A stretch of DNA of 64,000 nt from positions 1 through 64,000 of the forward strand of contig NW_027480492.1 in assembly GCF_051401765.1 (NCBI RefSeq), in the 5' to 3' direction. This document shows, in pieces, positions 27,330 through 38,560 of the stretch. The first letter of the stretch is position 1. Each line of letters starts with the position of its first letter. The notes under the pieces are model-generated. The model saw nothing but the letters and a program-made list of their open reading frames with translations, was not told the DNA's origin and made no database searches. This stretch comes from Calliopsis andreniformis (Eukaryota > Arthropoda > Insecta > Hymenoptera > Andrenidae). Made by a program: the position numbers and the translations under genes.

Positions 27330-28141
27330 GAGTATTGAGGATTGAGTATTGAAGATTGAGGATTGATGATTGTGGATTGATGATTGAGGATTGAGGATTG
27401 AGGATTGAGGATTGAGGATTGAAGATTGAGTATTGAGGATTGAAGACTGAGGATTGAGGATTGTGGATTGAGGATTGAGGTTTGAGGACTGAGGATTGAG
27501 GATTGAAGATTGAGGATTGAGGATTGTCGATTGAGGATTGAGGATGAGGGCTGTGGGTTGAGGACTGAGGTTTGAGTATAGAATCCTGAGAATTCAGCAT
27601 ATTCTATTGAGTATTGGGAATTGAGGATTGATGGTTGAGTATTGAGGATTGAGGATTGAGGATTGAGGATTGAGTATTGAAGATTGAGGATTGATGATTG
27701 AGGATCGATGATTGAGGATTGAGGATTGAGGATTGAGGATTGAAGATTGAGTATTGAGGATTGAAAATTGAGGATTGAGGATTGTGGATTGAGGATTGAG
27801 GTTTGAGGACTGAGGATTGAGGATTGAAGATTGAGTTTTGAGGATTGAAGATTGAGGATTGCGGATTGTCGATTGAGGATTGAGGATGAGGGCTGACGGT
27901 TGAGGACTGAGGTTTGAGTATAGAATCCTGAGAATTCAGGATATTCTATTGAGTATTGGGAATTGAGGATTGATGGTTGAGTATTGAGGATTGAGGATTG
28001 AGGATTGAGGATGAAGTATTGAAGATTGAGGATTGATGATTGAGGATCGATGATTGAGGATTGAGGATTGAGGATTGACGACTGAAGGTTCAGTATTGAG
28101 GATTGAAGATTGAGAATTGAGGATTGAGGATTGAACATTGA
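27330..28141. repeat. 342-bp tandem duplication containing truncated B block
   Basis: GAGAATTCAG lies at 27588 and 27930, GAGTATTGGG at 27609 and 27951, and AGGATCGATG at 27701 and 28043, all at a 342-bp offset. Each unit joins GAGGATGAGGGCTG and GAGGTTTGAGTATAGAATCC directly to the right half of a B block. Boundaries are approximate because the flanks are plain heptamers. Confidence 0.85.
27576..27650. repeat. 5'-truncated B block (type B'), exemplar
   Basis: The word TATAGAATCCTGAGAATTCA joins a GAGGTTTGAG flank to the right half of B (TATTCTATTGAGTATTG, GATGGTTGAGTATTGAGG). The same junction is seen at the GAATTC sites 11424, 25576, 27590, 27932, 32465 and 35117, with small variants. For example, 32465 and 35117 share TAGAGAATCC and GATATGCT. 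A shared breakpoint implies one founding recombination followed by copying. Confidence 0.82.
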
Positions 28142-28346
28142 GGACTGAGTGTTGAGGGTTGAGTGATGACAATTGAAGTTTGTGGATAGAGGTTGGAAGA
28201 TTGCAGATTGAGTATTGAGTGTTGAAAGCTGTGAATTGAGGATATTCTATTGAGGATTAAGGATTGACTACTGATTGTTGAGGACTGAGGGCTGAAGATT
28301 GAGGACTCAGGATTTAGGATTCAGGATTCAGGTTTGAGGACTGAGG
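28142..28346. repeat. A-type landmark block, exemplar
   Basis: A typical A block begins GGACTGAGTGTTGAGGGTTG and continues GTGATGACAATTG, TTTGTGGATAGAGG, TTGCAGATTGAGTATTGAG, GAAAGCTGTGAATTGAGG and ATATTCTATTGAGG. It ends CTACTGATTGTTGAGGACTG, GGGCTGAAG and the GATTCAGG repeats. Copies begin near 1.12, 3.02, 6.19, 7.60, 17.94, 19.23, 19.56, 20.49, 21.89, 22.40, 24.34, 25.95, 26.53, 27.12, 28.15, 28.75, 29.88, 30.98, 31.57, 32.16, 32.80, 33.70, 34.81, 35.48, 36.07, 36.96, 38.06, 43.46, 46.44, 50.64, 52.25, 55.33 and 62.95 kb. It is the only block type left of 10.4 kb. Function is unknown. Confidence 0.88.
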
Positions 28347-31300
28347 ATGGAGGATTGAAGATTGAGTTTTGAGGATTGAAAATTGAGGATTGCGGATTGT
28401 CGATTGAGGACTGAGGATGAGGGCTGAGGGTTGAGGATTGAGGTTTGAGGACTGAGGGCGGAGGATTGAGGATTGAGAATTGAGGATTTAGGATTGAGGA
28501 TTGAAGATTGAGGAGTGGGTATTGAGGATTGAAGGATGAGGATTGAGGATTGAGGTTTGAGTATTGAGGATTAAAGGTTGAGTATTGAGGATTGAAGACT
28601 GACGATTGAGGATAGAGTATTGAGGATTGAGGATTGAGGATTGAAGATTGAGTATTGAGGATTGAAGATTGAGGATTGAGGATTGAGGATTGAGGATTGA
28701 GGATTGAATATTGAGGATTGGGTACTGAGTGTTGAGGGTTGAGTGATGAGAATTGATGTTTGTGGATTGAGATCTGAAGATTGCAGATTGAGTATTGAGC
28801 ATTGAAAACTGTGAATTGATGATATTCTATTGAGGATTGAGGATTGAATACTGATTGTTGAGGTATGAGGTCTGAAGATTGAGGATTCAGGATTGAGGAT
28901 TCAGGATTGATGTTTGAGGACTGAGGATTGAGGATTGAGGATTGAAGATTGAGGATTGAGTATTGAGGATGAGGGCTGAGGGTTGAGGATTGTGATTTGA
29001 GGACTGAGGACCGAGTATTGAGAAATGAGAAGTGAGGATTGAGGATTGAGAATTGAAGATTGAGGATTGGGTATTGAGGATTGAAGAATGAGGATTGAGG
29101 AATAAGGATTGAGGATTGGGGATTGAAGATTGAGTATTGAGGATTGAAGATTGAGGATTAGAGGATTGAGGATTGAAGATTGAGGACTGAGTGTTGAGGG
29201 TTGAGTGATGAGAATAGATGTTTGTGGATGGAGACTTGAAGATTGAGGATTGAGGATTGAGTATTCAAAGCTGAGAATTCAGGATATTCTATTGAGTATT
29301 GAGAATTGAGCATTGATGGTTGAGTACTGAGGATTGGTGGTTGAGGGTTGTGTGTTGAATATTTAGGATTGAGGATTTTAGGATTGAGGATTGAGTATTG
29401 AAGATTGAGGACTGAGGACTGAGGATTGAGTATTGAGGATTGAGGATTGAAGATTGAGGACTGAGTGTTGAGGTTTGAGTGATGAGTATTGATGTTTGTG
29501 GATGGGGACTTGAAGTTAGAAGATTGAGGATTGAGTATTGAAAACTGAGAATTCAGGATATTCTATTGAGTATTGAGAATTGAGGATTGATGGTTGAGTA
29601 TTGAGGATTGAAGGTTGAGGGTTGTGTGTTGAATATTGAGGATTGAGGATTGAGGAGTGATGATAGAGGACTGGGGATTGATGATTGACGATTGAGGATT
29701 GAGGATTGAGTATTGAGGATTGAGTATTGAGGATAGAAGATTGAGGATTGGGGACTGAGCATTGAAGATTGAGGATTAAGGATTGAGGATTGAGGATTGA
29801 GGATTGAGGATTGAAGATTCAGTATTGAGGATTGAAGATTGAGGATTGAGGATTGAGGATTGAACATTGAGGACTGAGTGTTGACGGTTGAGAATTGATG
29901 TTTGTGGATACAGGTTTGAAGGTTGCAGATTGAGTACTGAGTGTTGAAAACTGTGAATTCGTGATATTCTATTGAGGATTGAGGATTGAAAACTGATTGT
30001 TGAGGTCTGAGGTCTGAAGATTGAGGATTCAGGATTGAGGATTCAGGATTGAGGTTTGAGGACAGAGGATTGAGTATTGAGGATTGAGGATTGAAGATTG
30101 AGGACTGAGTGATGAGGGTTGAGTGATGAGTATTGATGTTTGTAGATGGAGACTTGAAGATAGAAGATTGAGGATTGAGTATTCAAAACTGAGAATTCAG
30201 GATATTCTATTGAGTATTGAGAATTGAGGATTGATGGTTGAGTATTGAGGATTGAAGGTTGAGGGTTGTGTGTTGAATATTGTGGATTGAGGATTGAGGA
30301 GTGATGATAGAGGACTGGGGATTGCTGATTGACGATTGAGGATTGAGGATTGAGTATTGAGGATTGCAGATTAAGGATTGAGGTTTGACGATTGAAGAAT
30401 GAGGATTGAGGATTGGGGATTGAGGATTGATGACTGAGGATTGAGGAGTGAGGATTGAGGATGGAGGATGAGGACTGAGGTTTGAGGATTGAGGTTTGAG
30501 GAATGAGGATTTAGGATTGAGGATTGAGGATTGAGGATTGAGGATTGAGTATTGAAGATTGAAGAGAGAGGACTGAGCGTTGAGGATTGAGTGTTGAGTA
30601 TTGATGTTTGAGGATTGAGATTTGATTATTGAATATTGTGGATTGAGTATTGAAACATGAGAATTCAGGATATTCTATTGAGTATTGAGAATTGAGGATT
30701 GATGGTTGAGTATTGAGGATTGAAGGTTGAGGGTTGTGTGTTGAATATTGAGGATAGAGGATTTCAGGATTGAGGATTGAGGATTGAAGATTGAGTATTG
30801 AGGATCGAAGATTGAGGATTGCGGATTGAGGATTGAGGTTTGAGGATTGAGGATTGAAGATTGAAGATTGAGTATTGAGGATAGAGGATTGGGGATTGAG
30901 GATTGACGATTGAGGATTGAGGATTGAGGATTGAAGATTGAGGATTGAGGATTGAATATTGAGGATTGGGTACTGAGTGTTGAGGGTTGAGTGATGAGAA
31001 TTGATGTTTGTGGATTGAGATCTGAAGATTGCAGATTGAGTATTGAGCATTGAAAACTGTGAATTGATGATATTCTATTGAGGATTGAGGATTGAATACT
31101 GATTGTTGAGGTCTGAGGTCTGAAGATTGAGGATTCAGGATTGAGGATTCAGGATTGATGTTTGAGGACTGAGGATTGAGGATTGAGTATTGAGGCTTGA
31201 GGATTGAGGATTGAGGATTGAAGATTGAGGATTGAGGATTGAGGATGAGGGCTGAGGGTTGCGGATTGTGATTTGAGGACTGAGGACCGGGTATTGAGAA

Positions 31301-31563
31301 ATGAGAAGTGAGGATTGAGGATTGAGGATTGAAGATTGAGGATTGGGTATTGAGGATTGAAGAATGAGGATTGAGGAATAAGGATTGAGGATTGAGGATT
31401 GTGGATTGAGGATTGAGTATTGAGGATAGAAGATTGAGGATTGGGGACTGAGGATTGAAGATTGAGGATTGAGGATTGAGGATTGAGGATTGAGGGTTGA
31501 CGATTGAAGGTTCAGTATTGAGGATTGAAGATTGAGAATTGAGGATTGAGGATTGAACATTGA
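28142..31563. repeat. Higher-order repeat III, copy a
   Basis: This 3422-bp unit starts at an A block with the private word GATGACAATTGAAG; the same word marks the starts of copies b and c. The internal order is A, A, C, C, A, C, B, A. GAATTC sites are at 29275, 29549, 29955, 30193 and 30661. Sites 29549, 30193 and 30661 correspond to 33368, 34012 and 34487 in copy b (offsets 3819, 3819 and 3826). The two C blocks 274 bp apart at its left are matched not by b or c but by the pair at 38644 and 38918. Confidence 0.85.
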
Positions 31564-34500
31564 GGACTGAGTGTTGAGGGTTGAGTGATGACAATTGAAG
31601 TTTGTGGATAGAGGTTTGAAGATTGCAGATTGAGTATTGAGTGTTGAAATCTGTGAATTGAGGATATTCTATTGAGGATTGAGGATTGACTACTGATTGT
31701 TGAGGACTGAGGGCTGAAGATTGAGGACTCAGGATTTAGGATTCAGGATTCAGGTTTGAGAACTGAGGATGGAGGATTGAAGATTGAGTTTTGAGGATTG
31801 AAGATAGAGGATTGCGGATTGTCGATTGAGGATTGAGGATGAGGGCTGAGGGTTGAGGATTGAGGTTTGAGGACTGAGGACGGAGGATTGAGGATTGAGA
31901 ATTGAGGATTTAGGATTGAGGATTGAAGATTGAGGAGTGGGTATTGAGGATTGAAGGGTGAGGATTGAGGATTGAGGTTTGAGTATTGAGGATTAAATGT
32001 TGAGTATTGAGGATTGAAGACTGACGATTGAGGATAGAGTATTGAGGATTGCGGATTGAGGATTGAAGATTGAGTATTGAGGATTGAATGTTGAGGATTG
32101 AGGATTGAGGATTGAGGATTGAGGATTGAATATTGAGGATTGGGTACTGAGTGTTGAGGGTTGAGTGATGAGAATTGATGTTTGTGGATTGAGATCTGAA
32201 GATCGCAGATTGAGTATTGAGCATTGAAAACTGTGAATTGATGATATTCTATTGAGGATTGAGGATTGAATACTGATTGTTGAGGTCTGAGGTCTGAAGA
32301 TTGAGGATTCAGGATTGAGGATTCAGGATTGATGTTTGAGGACTGAGGATTGAGGATTGAGGATTGAGGCTTGAGGATTGAGGATTGAGGATTGAAGATT
32401 GAGGATTGAAGATTGAGGATGAGGGCTGAGGGTTGAGGACTGAGGTTTGAGTAGAGAATCCTGAGAATTCAGGATATGCTATTGAGTATTGGGAATTGAG
32501 GATTGATGGTTGAGTATTGATGATTGAGGATTGAGGATTGAGGATTGAGTATTGAAGATTGAGGATTGATTATTGAGGATCGACGATTGAGGATTGAAGG
32601 ATGAGGATTGAGGATTGAGGTTTGAGTATTGAGGATTAAAGGTTGAGTATCGAGGATTGAAGACTGACGATTGAGGATAGAGTATTGAGGATTGAGGATT
32701 GAGGATTGAAGATTGAGTATTGAGGATTGAATGTTGAGGATTGAGGATTGAGGATTGAGGATTGAGGATTGAATATTGAGGATTGGGTACTGAGTGTTGA
32801 GGGTTGAGTGATGAGAATTGATGTTTGTGGATTGAGATCTGAAGATCGCAGATTGAGTATTGAGCATTGAAAACTGTGAATTGATGATATTCTATTGAGG
32901 ATTGAGGATTGAATACTGATTGTTGAGGTCTGAGGTCTGAAGATTGAGGATTCAGGATTGAGGATTCAGGATTGATGTTTGAGGACTGAGGATTGAGGAT
33001 TGAGGATTGAGGCTTGAGGATTGAGGATTGAGGATTGAAGATTGAGGATTGAGGATTGAGGATGAGGGCTGAGGGTTGAGGATTGTGATTTGAGGACTGA
33101 GGACCGAGTATTGAGAAATGAGAAGTGAGGATTGAGGATTGAGAATTGAAGATTGAGGATTGGGTATTGAGGATTGAAGAATGAGGATTGAGGAATAAGG
33201 ATTGAGGATTGGGGATTGAAGATTGAGTATTGAGGATTGAAGATTGAGGATTAGAGGATTGAGGATTGAAGATTGAGGACTGAGTGTTGAGGGTTGAGTG
33301 ATGAGTATTGATGTTTGTGGATGGGGATTTGAAGTTAGAAGATTGAGGATTGAGTATTGAAAACTGAGAATTCAGGATATTCTATTGAGTATTGAGAATT
33401 GAGGATTGATGGTTGAGTATTGAGGATTGAAGGTTGAGGGTTGTGTGTTGAATATTGAGGATTGAGGATTGAGGAGTGATGATAGAGGACTGGGGATTGA
33501 TGATTGACGATTGAGGATTGAGGATCGAGTATTGAGGATTGAGTATTGAGGATAGAAGATTGAGGATTGGGGACTGAGCATTGAAGATTGAGGATTAAGG
33601 ATTGAGGATTGAGGATTGAGGATTGAGGATTGAAGATTCAGTATTGAGGATTGAAGATTGAGGATTGAGGATTGAGGATTGAACATTGAGGACTGAGTGT
33701 TGACGGTTGAGAATTGATGTTTGTGGATAGAGGTTTGAAGGTTGCAGATTGAGTATTGAGTGTTGAAAACTGTGAATTGGTGATATTCTATTGAGGATTG
33801 AGGATTGAAAACTGATTGTTGAGGTCTGAGGTCTGAAGATTGAGGATTCAGGATAGAGGATTCAGGATTGAGGTTTGAGGACAGAGGATTGAGTATTGAG
33901 GATTGAGGATTGAAGATTGAGGACTGAGTGTTGAGGGTTGAGTGATGAGTATTGATGTTTGTAGATGGAGACTTGAAGATAGAAGATTGAGGATTGAGTA
34001 TTCAAAACTGAGAATTCAGGATATTCTATTGAGTATTGAGAATTGAGGATTGATGGTTGAGTATTGAGGATTGAAGGTTGAGGGTTGTGTGTTGAATATT
34101 GTGGATTGAGGATTGAGGAGTGATGATAGAGGACTGGGGATTCATGATTGACGATTGAGGATTGAGGATTGAGTATTGAGGATTGCAGATTAAGGATTGA
34201 GGATTGACGATTGAAGAATGAGGATTGAGGATTGGGGATTGAGGATTGATGACTGAGGATTGAGGATTGAGGATTGAGGATGCAGGATGAGGACTGAGGT
34301 TTGAGGATTGAGGTTTGAGGAATGAGGATTTAGGATTGAGGATTGAGGATTGAGGATTGAGGATTGAGGATTGAGTATTGAAGATTGAAGAGAGAGGACT
34401 GAGCGTTGAGGATTGAGTGTTGACAATTGATGTTTGAGGATTGAGATTTGATTATTGAATATTGTGGATTGAGTATTGAAACATGAGAATTCAGGATATT

Positions 34501-35473
34501 CTATTGAGTATTGAGAATTGAGGATTGATGGTTGAGTATTGAGGATTGAAGGTTGAGGGTTGTGTGTTGAATATTGAGGATAGAGGATTTCAGGATTGAG
34601 GATTGAGGATTGAAGATTGAGTATTGAGGATCGAAGATTGAGGATTGCGGATTGAGGATTGAGGTTTGAGGATTGAGGATTGAAGATTGAAGATTGAGTA
34701 TTGAGGATAGAGGATTGGGGATTGAGTATTGAGGATTGAGGATTGAGGATTGAGGATTGAAGATTGAGGATTGAGGATTGTATATTGAGGATTGGGTACT
34801 GAGTGTTGAGGGTTGAGTGATGAGAATTGATGTTTGTGGATTGAGATCTGAAGATCGCAGATTGAGTATTGAGCATTGAAAACTGTGAATTGATGATATT
34901 CTATTGAGGATTGAGGATTGAATACTGATTGTTGAGGTCTGAGGTCTGAAGATTGAGGATTCAGGATTGAGGATTCAGGATTGATGTTTGAGGACTGAGG
35001 ATTGAGGATTGAGGATTGAGGCTTGAGGATTGAGGATTGAGGATTGAAGATTGAGGATTGAAGATTGAGGATGAGGGCTGAGGGTTGAGGACTGAGGTTT
35101 GAGTAGAGAATCCTGAGAATTCAGGATATGCTATTGAGTATTGGGAATTGAGGATTGATGGTTGAGTATTGATGATTGAGGATTGAGGATTGAGGATTGA
35201 GTATTGAAGATTGAGGATTGATGATTGAGGATCGACGATTGAGGATTGAGGATTGAGGATTGGGGATTGAAGATTGAGTATTGAGGATTGAAGATTGAGG
35301 ATTGAGGATTGTGGAATGAGGATTGAGTATTGAGGATAGAAGATTGAGGATTGGGGACTGAGGATTGAAGATTGAGGATTGAGGATTGAGGATTGAGGAT
35401 TGAGGATTGACGATTGAAGGTTCAGTATTGAGGATTGAAGATTGAGAATTGAGGATTGAGGATTGTATATTGA
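31564..35473. repeat. Higher-order repeat III, copy b (longest, 3910 bp)
   Basis: This copy starts with the same GATGACAATTGAAG A block as copy a. It is longer because it carries a second A plus B' pair: A near 32.16 kb, B' at 32465, then A near 32.80 kb, spaced 643 bp. From 32.8 kb on, it matches copy c at 3267 bp (33368 to 36635; 34012 to 37279), falling to 3260 at the B block (34487 to 37747). By eye the b and c copies are almost identical over long runs. One visible difference is GGATCGAG near 33.52 kb where c has GGATTGAG. Confidence 0.85.
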
Positions 35474-38400
35474 GGACTGAGTGTTGAGGGTTGAGTGATG
35501 ACAATTGAAGTTTGTGGATAGAGGTTGGAAGATTGCAGATTGAGTATTGAGTGTTGAAAGCTGTGAATTGACGATATTCTATTGAGGATTAAGGATTGAC
35601 TACTGATTGTTGAGGACTGAGGGCTGAAGATTGAGGACTCAGGATTTAGGATTCAGGATTCAGGTTTGAGGACTGAGGATGGAGGATTGAAGATTGAGTT
35701 TTGAGGATTGAAAATTGAGGATTGCGGATTGTCGATTGAGGATTGAGGATGAGGGCTGAGGGTTGAGGATTGAGGTTTGAGGACTGAGGGCGGAGGATTG
35801 AGGATTGAGAATTGAGGATTTAGGATTGAGGATTGAAGATTGAGGAGTGGGTATTGAGGATTGAAGGATGAGGATTGAGGATTGAGGTTTGAGTATTGAG
35901 GATTAAAGGTTGAGTATCGAGGATTGAAGACTGACGATTGAGGATAGAGTATTGAGGATTGAGGATTGAGGATTGAAGATTGAGTATTGAGGATTGAAGA
36001 TTGAGGATTGAGGATTGAGGATTGAGGATTGAGGATTGAATATTGAGGGTTGGGTACTGAGTGTTGAGGGTTGAGTGATGAGAATTGATGTTTGTGGATT
36101 GAGATCTGAAGATTGCAGATTGAGTATTGAGCATTGAAAACTGTGAATTGATGATATTCTATTGAGGATTGAGGATTGAATACTGATTGTTGAGGTATGA
36201 GGTCTGAAGATTGAGGATTCAGGATTGAGGATTCAGGATTGATGTTTGAGGACTGAGGATTGAGGATTGAGGATTGAGGCTTGAGGATTGAGGATTGAGG
36301 ATTGAAGATTGAGGATTGAGGATTGAGGATGAGGGCTGAGGGTTGAGGATTGTGATTTGAGGACTGAGGACCGAGTATTGAGAAATGAGAAGTGAGGATT
36401 GAGGATTGAGAATTGAAGATTGAGGATTGGGTATTGAGGATTGAAGAATGAGGATTGAGGAATAAGGATTGAGGATTGGGGATTGAAGATTGAGTATTGA
36501 GGATTGAAGATTGAGGATTAGAGGATTGAGGATTGAAGATTGAGGACTGAGTGTTGAGGGTTGAGTGATGAGTATTGATGTTTGTGGATGGGGATTTGAA
36601 GTTAGAAGATTGAGGATTGAGTATTGAAAACTGAGAATTCAGGATATTCTATTGAGTATTGAGAATTGAGGATTGATGGTTGAGTATTGAGGATTGAAGG
36701 TTGAGGGTTGTGTGTTGAATATTGAGGATTGAGGATTGAGGAGTGATGATAGAGGACTGGGGATTGATGATTGACGATTGAGGATTGAGGATTGAGTATT
36801 GAGGATTGAGTATTGAGGATAGAAGATTGAGGATTGGGGACTGAGCATTGAAGATTGAGGATTAAGGATTGAGGATTGAGGATTGAGGATTGAGGATTGA
36901 AGATTCAGTATTGAGGATTGAAGATTGAGGATTGAGGATTGAGGATTGAACATTGAGGACTGAGTGTTGACGGTTGAGAATTGATGTTTGTGGATAGAGG
37001 TTTGAAGGTTGCAGATTGAGTATTGAGTGTTGAAAACTGTGAATTGGTGATATTCTATTGAGGATTGAGGATTGAAAACTGATTGTTGAGGTCTGAGGTC
37101 TGAAGATTGAGGATTCAGGATTGAGGATTCAGGATTGAGGTTTGAGGACAGAGGATTGAGTATTGAGGATTGAGGATTGAAGATTGAGGACTGAGTGTTG
37201 AGGGTTGAGTGATGAGTATTGATGTTTGTAGATGGAGACTTGAAGATAGAAGATTGAGGATTGAGTATTCAAAACTGAGAATTCAGGATATTCTATTGAG
37301 TATTGAGAATTGAGCATTGATGGTTGAGTATTGAGGATTGAAGGTTGAGGATTGTGTGTTGAATATTGTGGATTGAGGATTGAGGAGTGATGATAGAGGA
37401 CTGGGGATTCATGATTGACGATTGAGGATTGAGGATTGAGTATTGAGGATTGCAGATTAAGGATTGAGGATTGACGATTGAAGAATGAGGATTGAGGATT
37501 GGGGATTGAGGATTGATGACTGAGGATTGAGGATTGAGGATTGAGGATGCAGGATGAGGACTGAGGTTTGAGGATTGAGGTTTGAGGAATGAGGATTTAG
37601 GATTGAGGATTGAGGATTGAGGATTGAGGATTGAGTATTGAAGATTGAAGAGAGAGGACTGAGCGTTGAGGATTGAGTGTTGACAATTGATGTTTGAGGA
37701 TTGAGATTTGATTATTGAATATTGTGGATTGAGTATTGAAACATGAGAATTCAGGATATTCTATTGAGTATTGAGAATTGAGGATTGATGGCTGAGTATT
37801 GAGGATTGAAGGTTGAGGGTTGTGTGTTGAATATTGAGGATAGAGGATTTCAGGATTGAGGATTGAGGATTGAAGATTGAGTATTGAGGATCGAAGATTG
37901 AGGATTGCGGATTGAGGATTGAGGTTTGAGGATTGAGGATTGAAGATTGAAGATTGAGTATTGAGGATAGAGGATTGGGGATTGAGGATTGACGATTGAG
38001 GATTGAGGATTGAGGATTGAAGATTGAGGATTGAGGATTGAATATTGAGGATTGGGTACTGAGTGTTGAGGGTTGAGTGATGAGAGTTGATGTTTGTGGA
38101 TTGAGATCTGAAGATTGCAGATTGAGTATTGAGCATTGAAAACTGTGAATTGATGATATTCTATTGAGGATTGAGGATTGAGGATTGAATACTGATTGTT
38201 GAGGTCTGAGGTCTGAAGATTGAGGATTCAGGATTGAGGATTCAGGATTGATGTTTGAGGACTGAGGATTGAGGATTGAGTATTGAGGCTTGAGGATTGA
38301 GGATTGAGGATTGAAGATTGAGGATTGAGGATTGAGGATGAGGGCTGAGGGTTGCGGATTGTGATTTGAGGACTGAGGACCGGGTATTGAGAAATGAGAA

Positions 38401-38560
38401 GTGAGGATTGAGGATTGAGGATTGAAGATTGAGGATTGGGTATTGAGGATTGAAGAATGAGGATTGAGGAATAAGGATTGAGGATTGGGGATTGAAGATT
38501 GAGTATTGAGGATTGAAGATTGAGGATTAGAGGATTGAGGATTGAAGATTGAGGACTGAG
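35474..38560. repeat. Higher-order repeat III, copy c
   Basis: This is the third tandem copy, in the order A, A, C (36635), A, C (37279), B (37747), A. Its right third resembles copy a more than b. The variant word GCGGATTGTGATTTGAGG followed by GACCGGGTATTG is shared by 31261 and 38354 (offset 7093), while the matching words of b read GAGGATTGTG and GACCGAGTATTG. Copies therefore exchanged sequence in a patchwork rather than descending as whole blocks. Confidence 0.82.

Larger units (their letters stand above)
24601..28141. repeat. Mosaic satellite with alternating A and B blocks
   Basis: This stretch holds A blocks near 25.95, 26.53 and 27.12 kb and B blocks near 25.19 and 26.78 kb (GAATTC at 25284 and 26877). 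It also holds 5'-truncated B blocks with GAATTC at 25576, 27590 and 27932. A detached A tail (ACTGATTGTTGAGGTCTGAG) lies near 24.66 kb. The stretch ends with the 342-bp tandem. No coding or RNA feature is supported. Confidence 0.77.
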
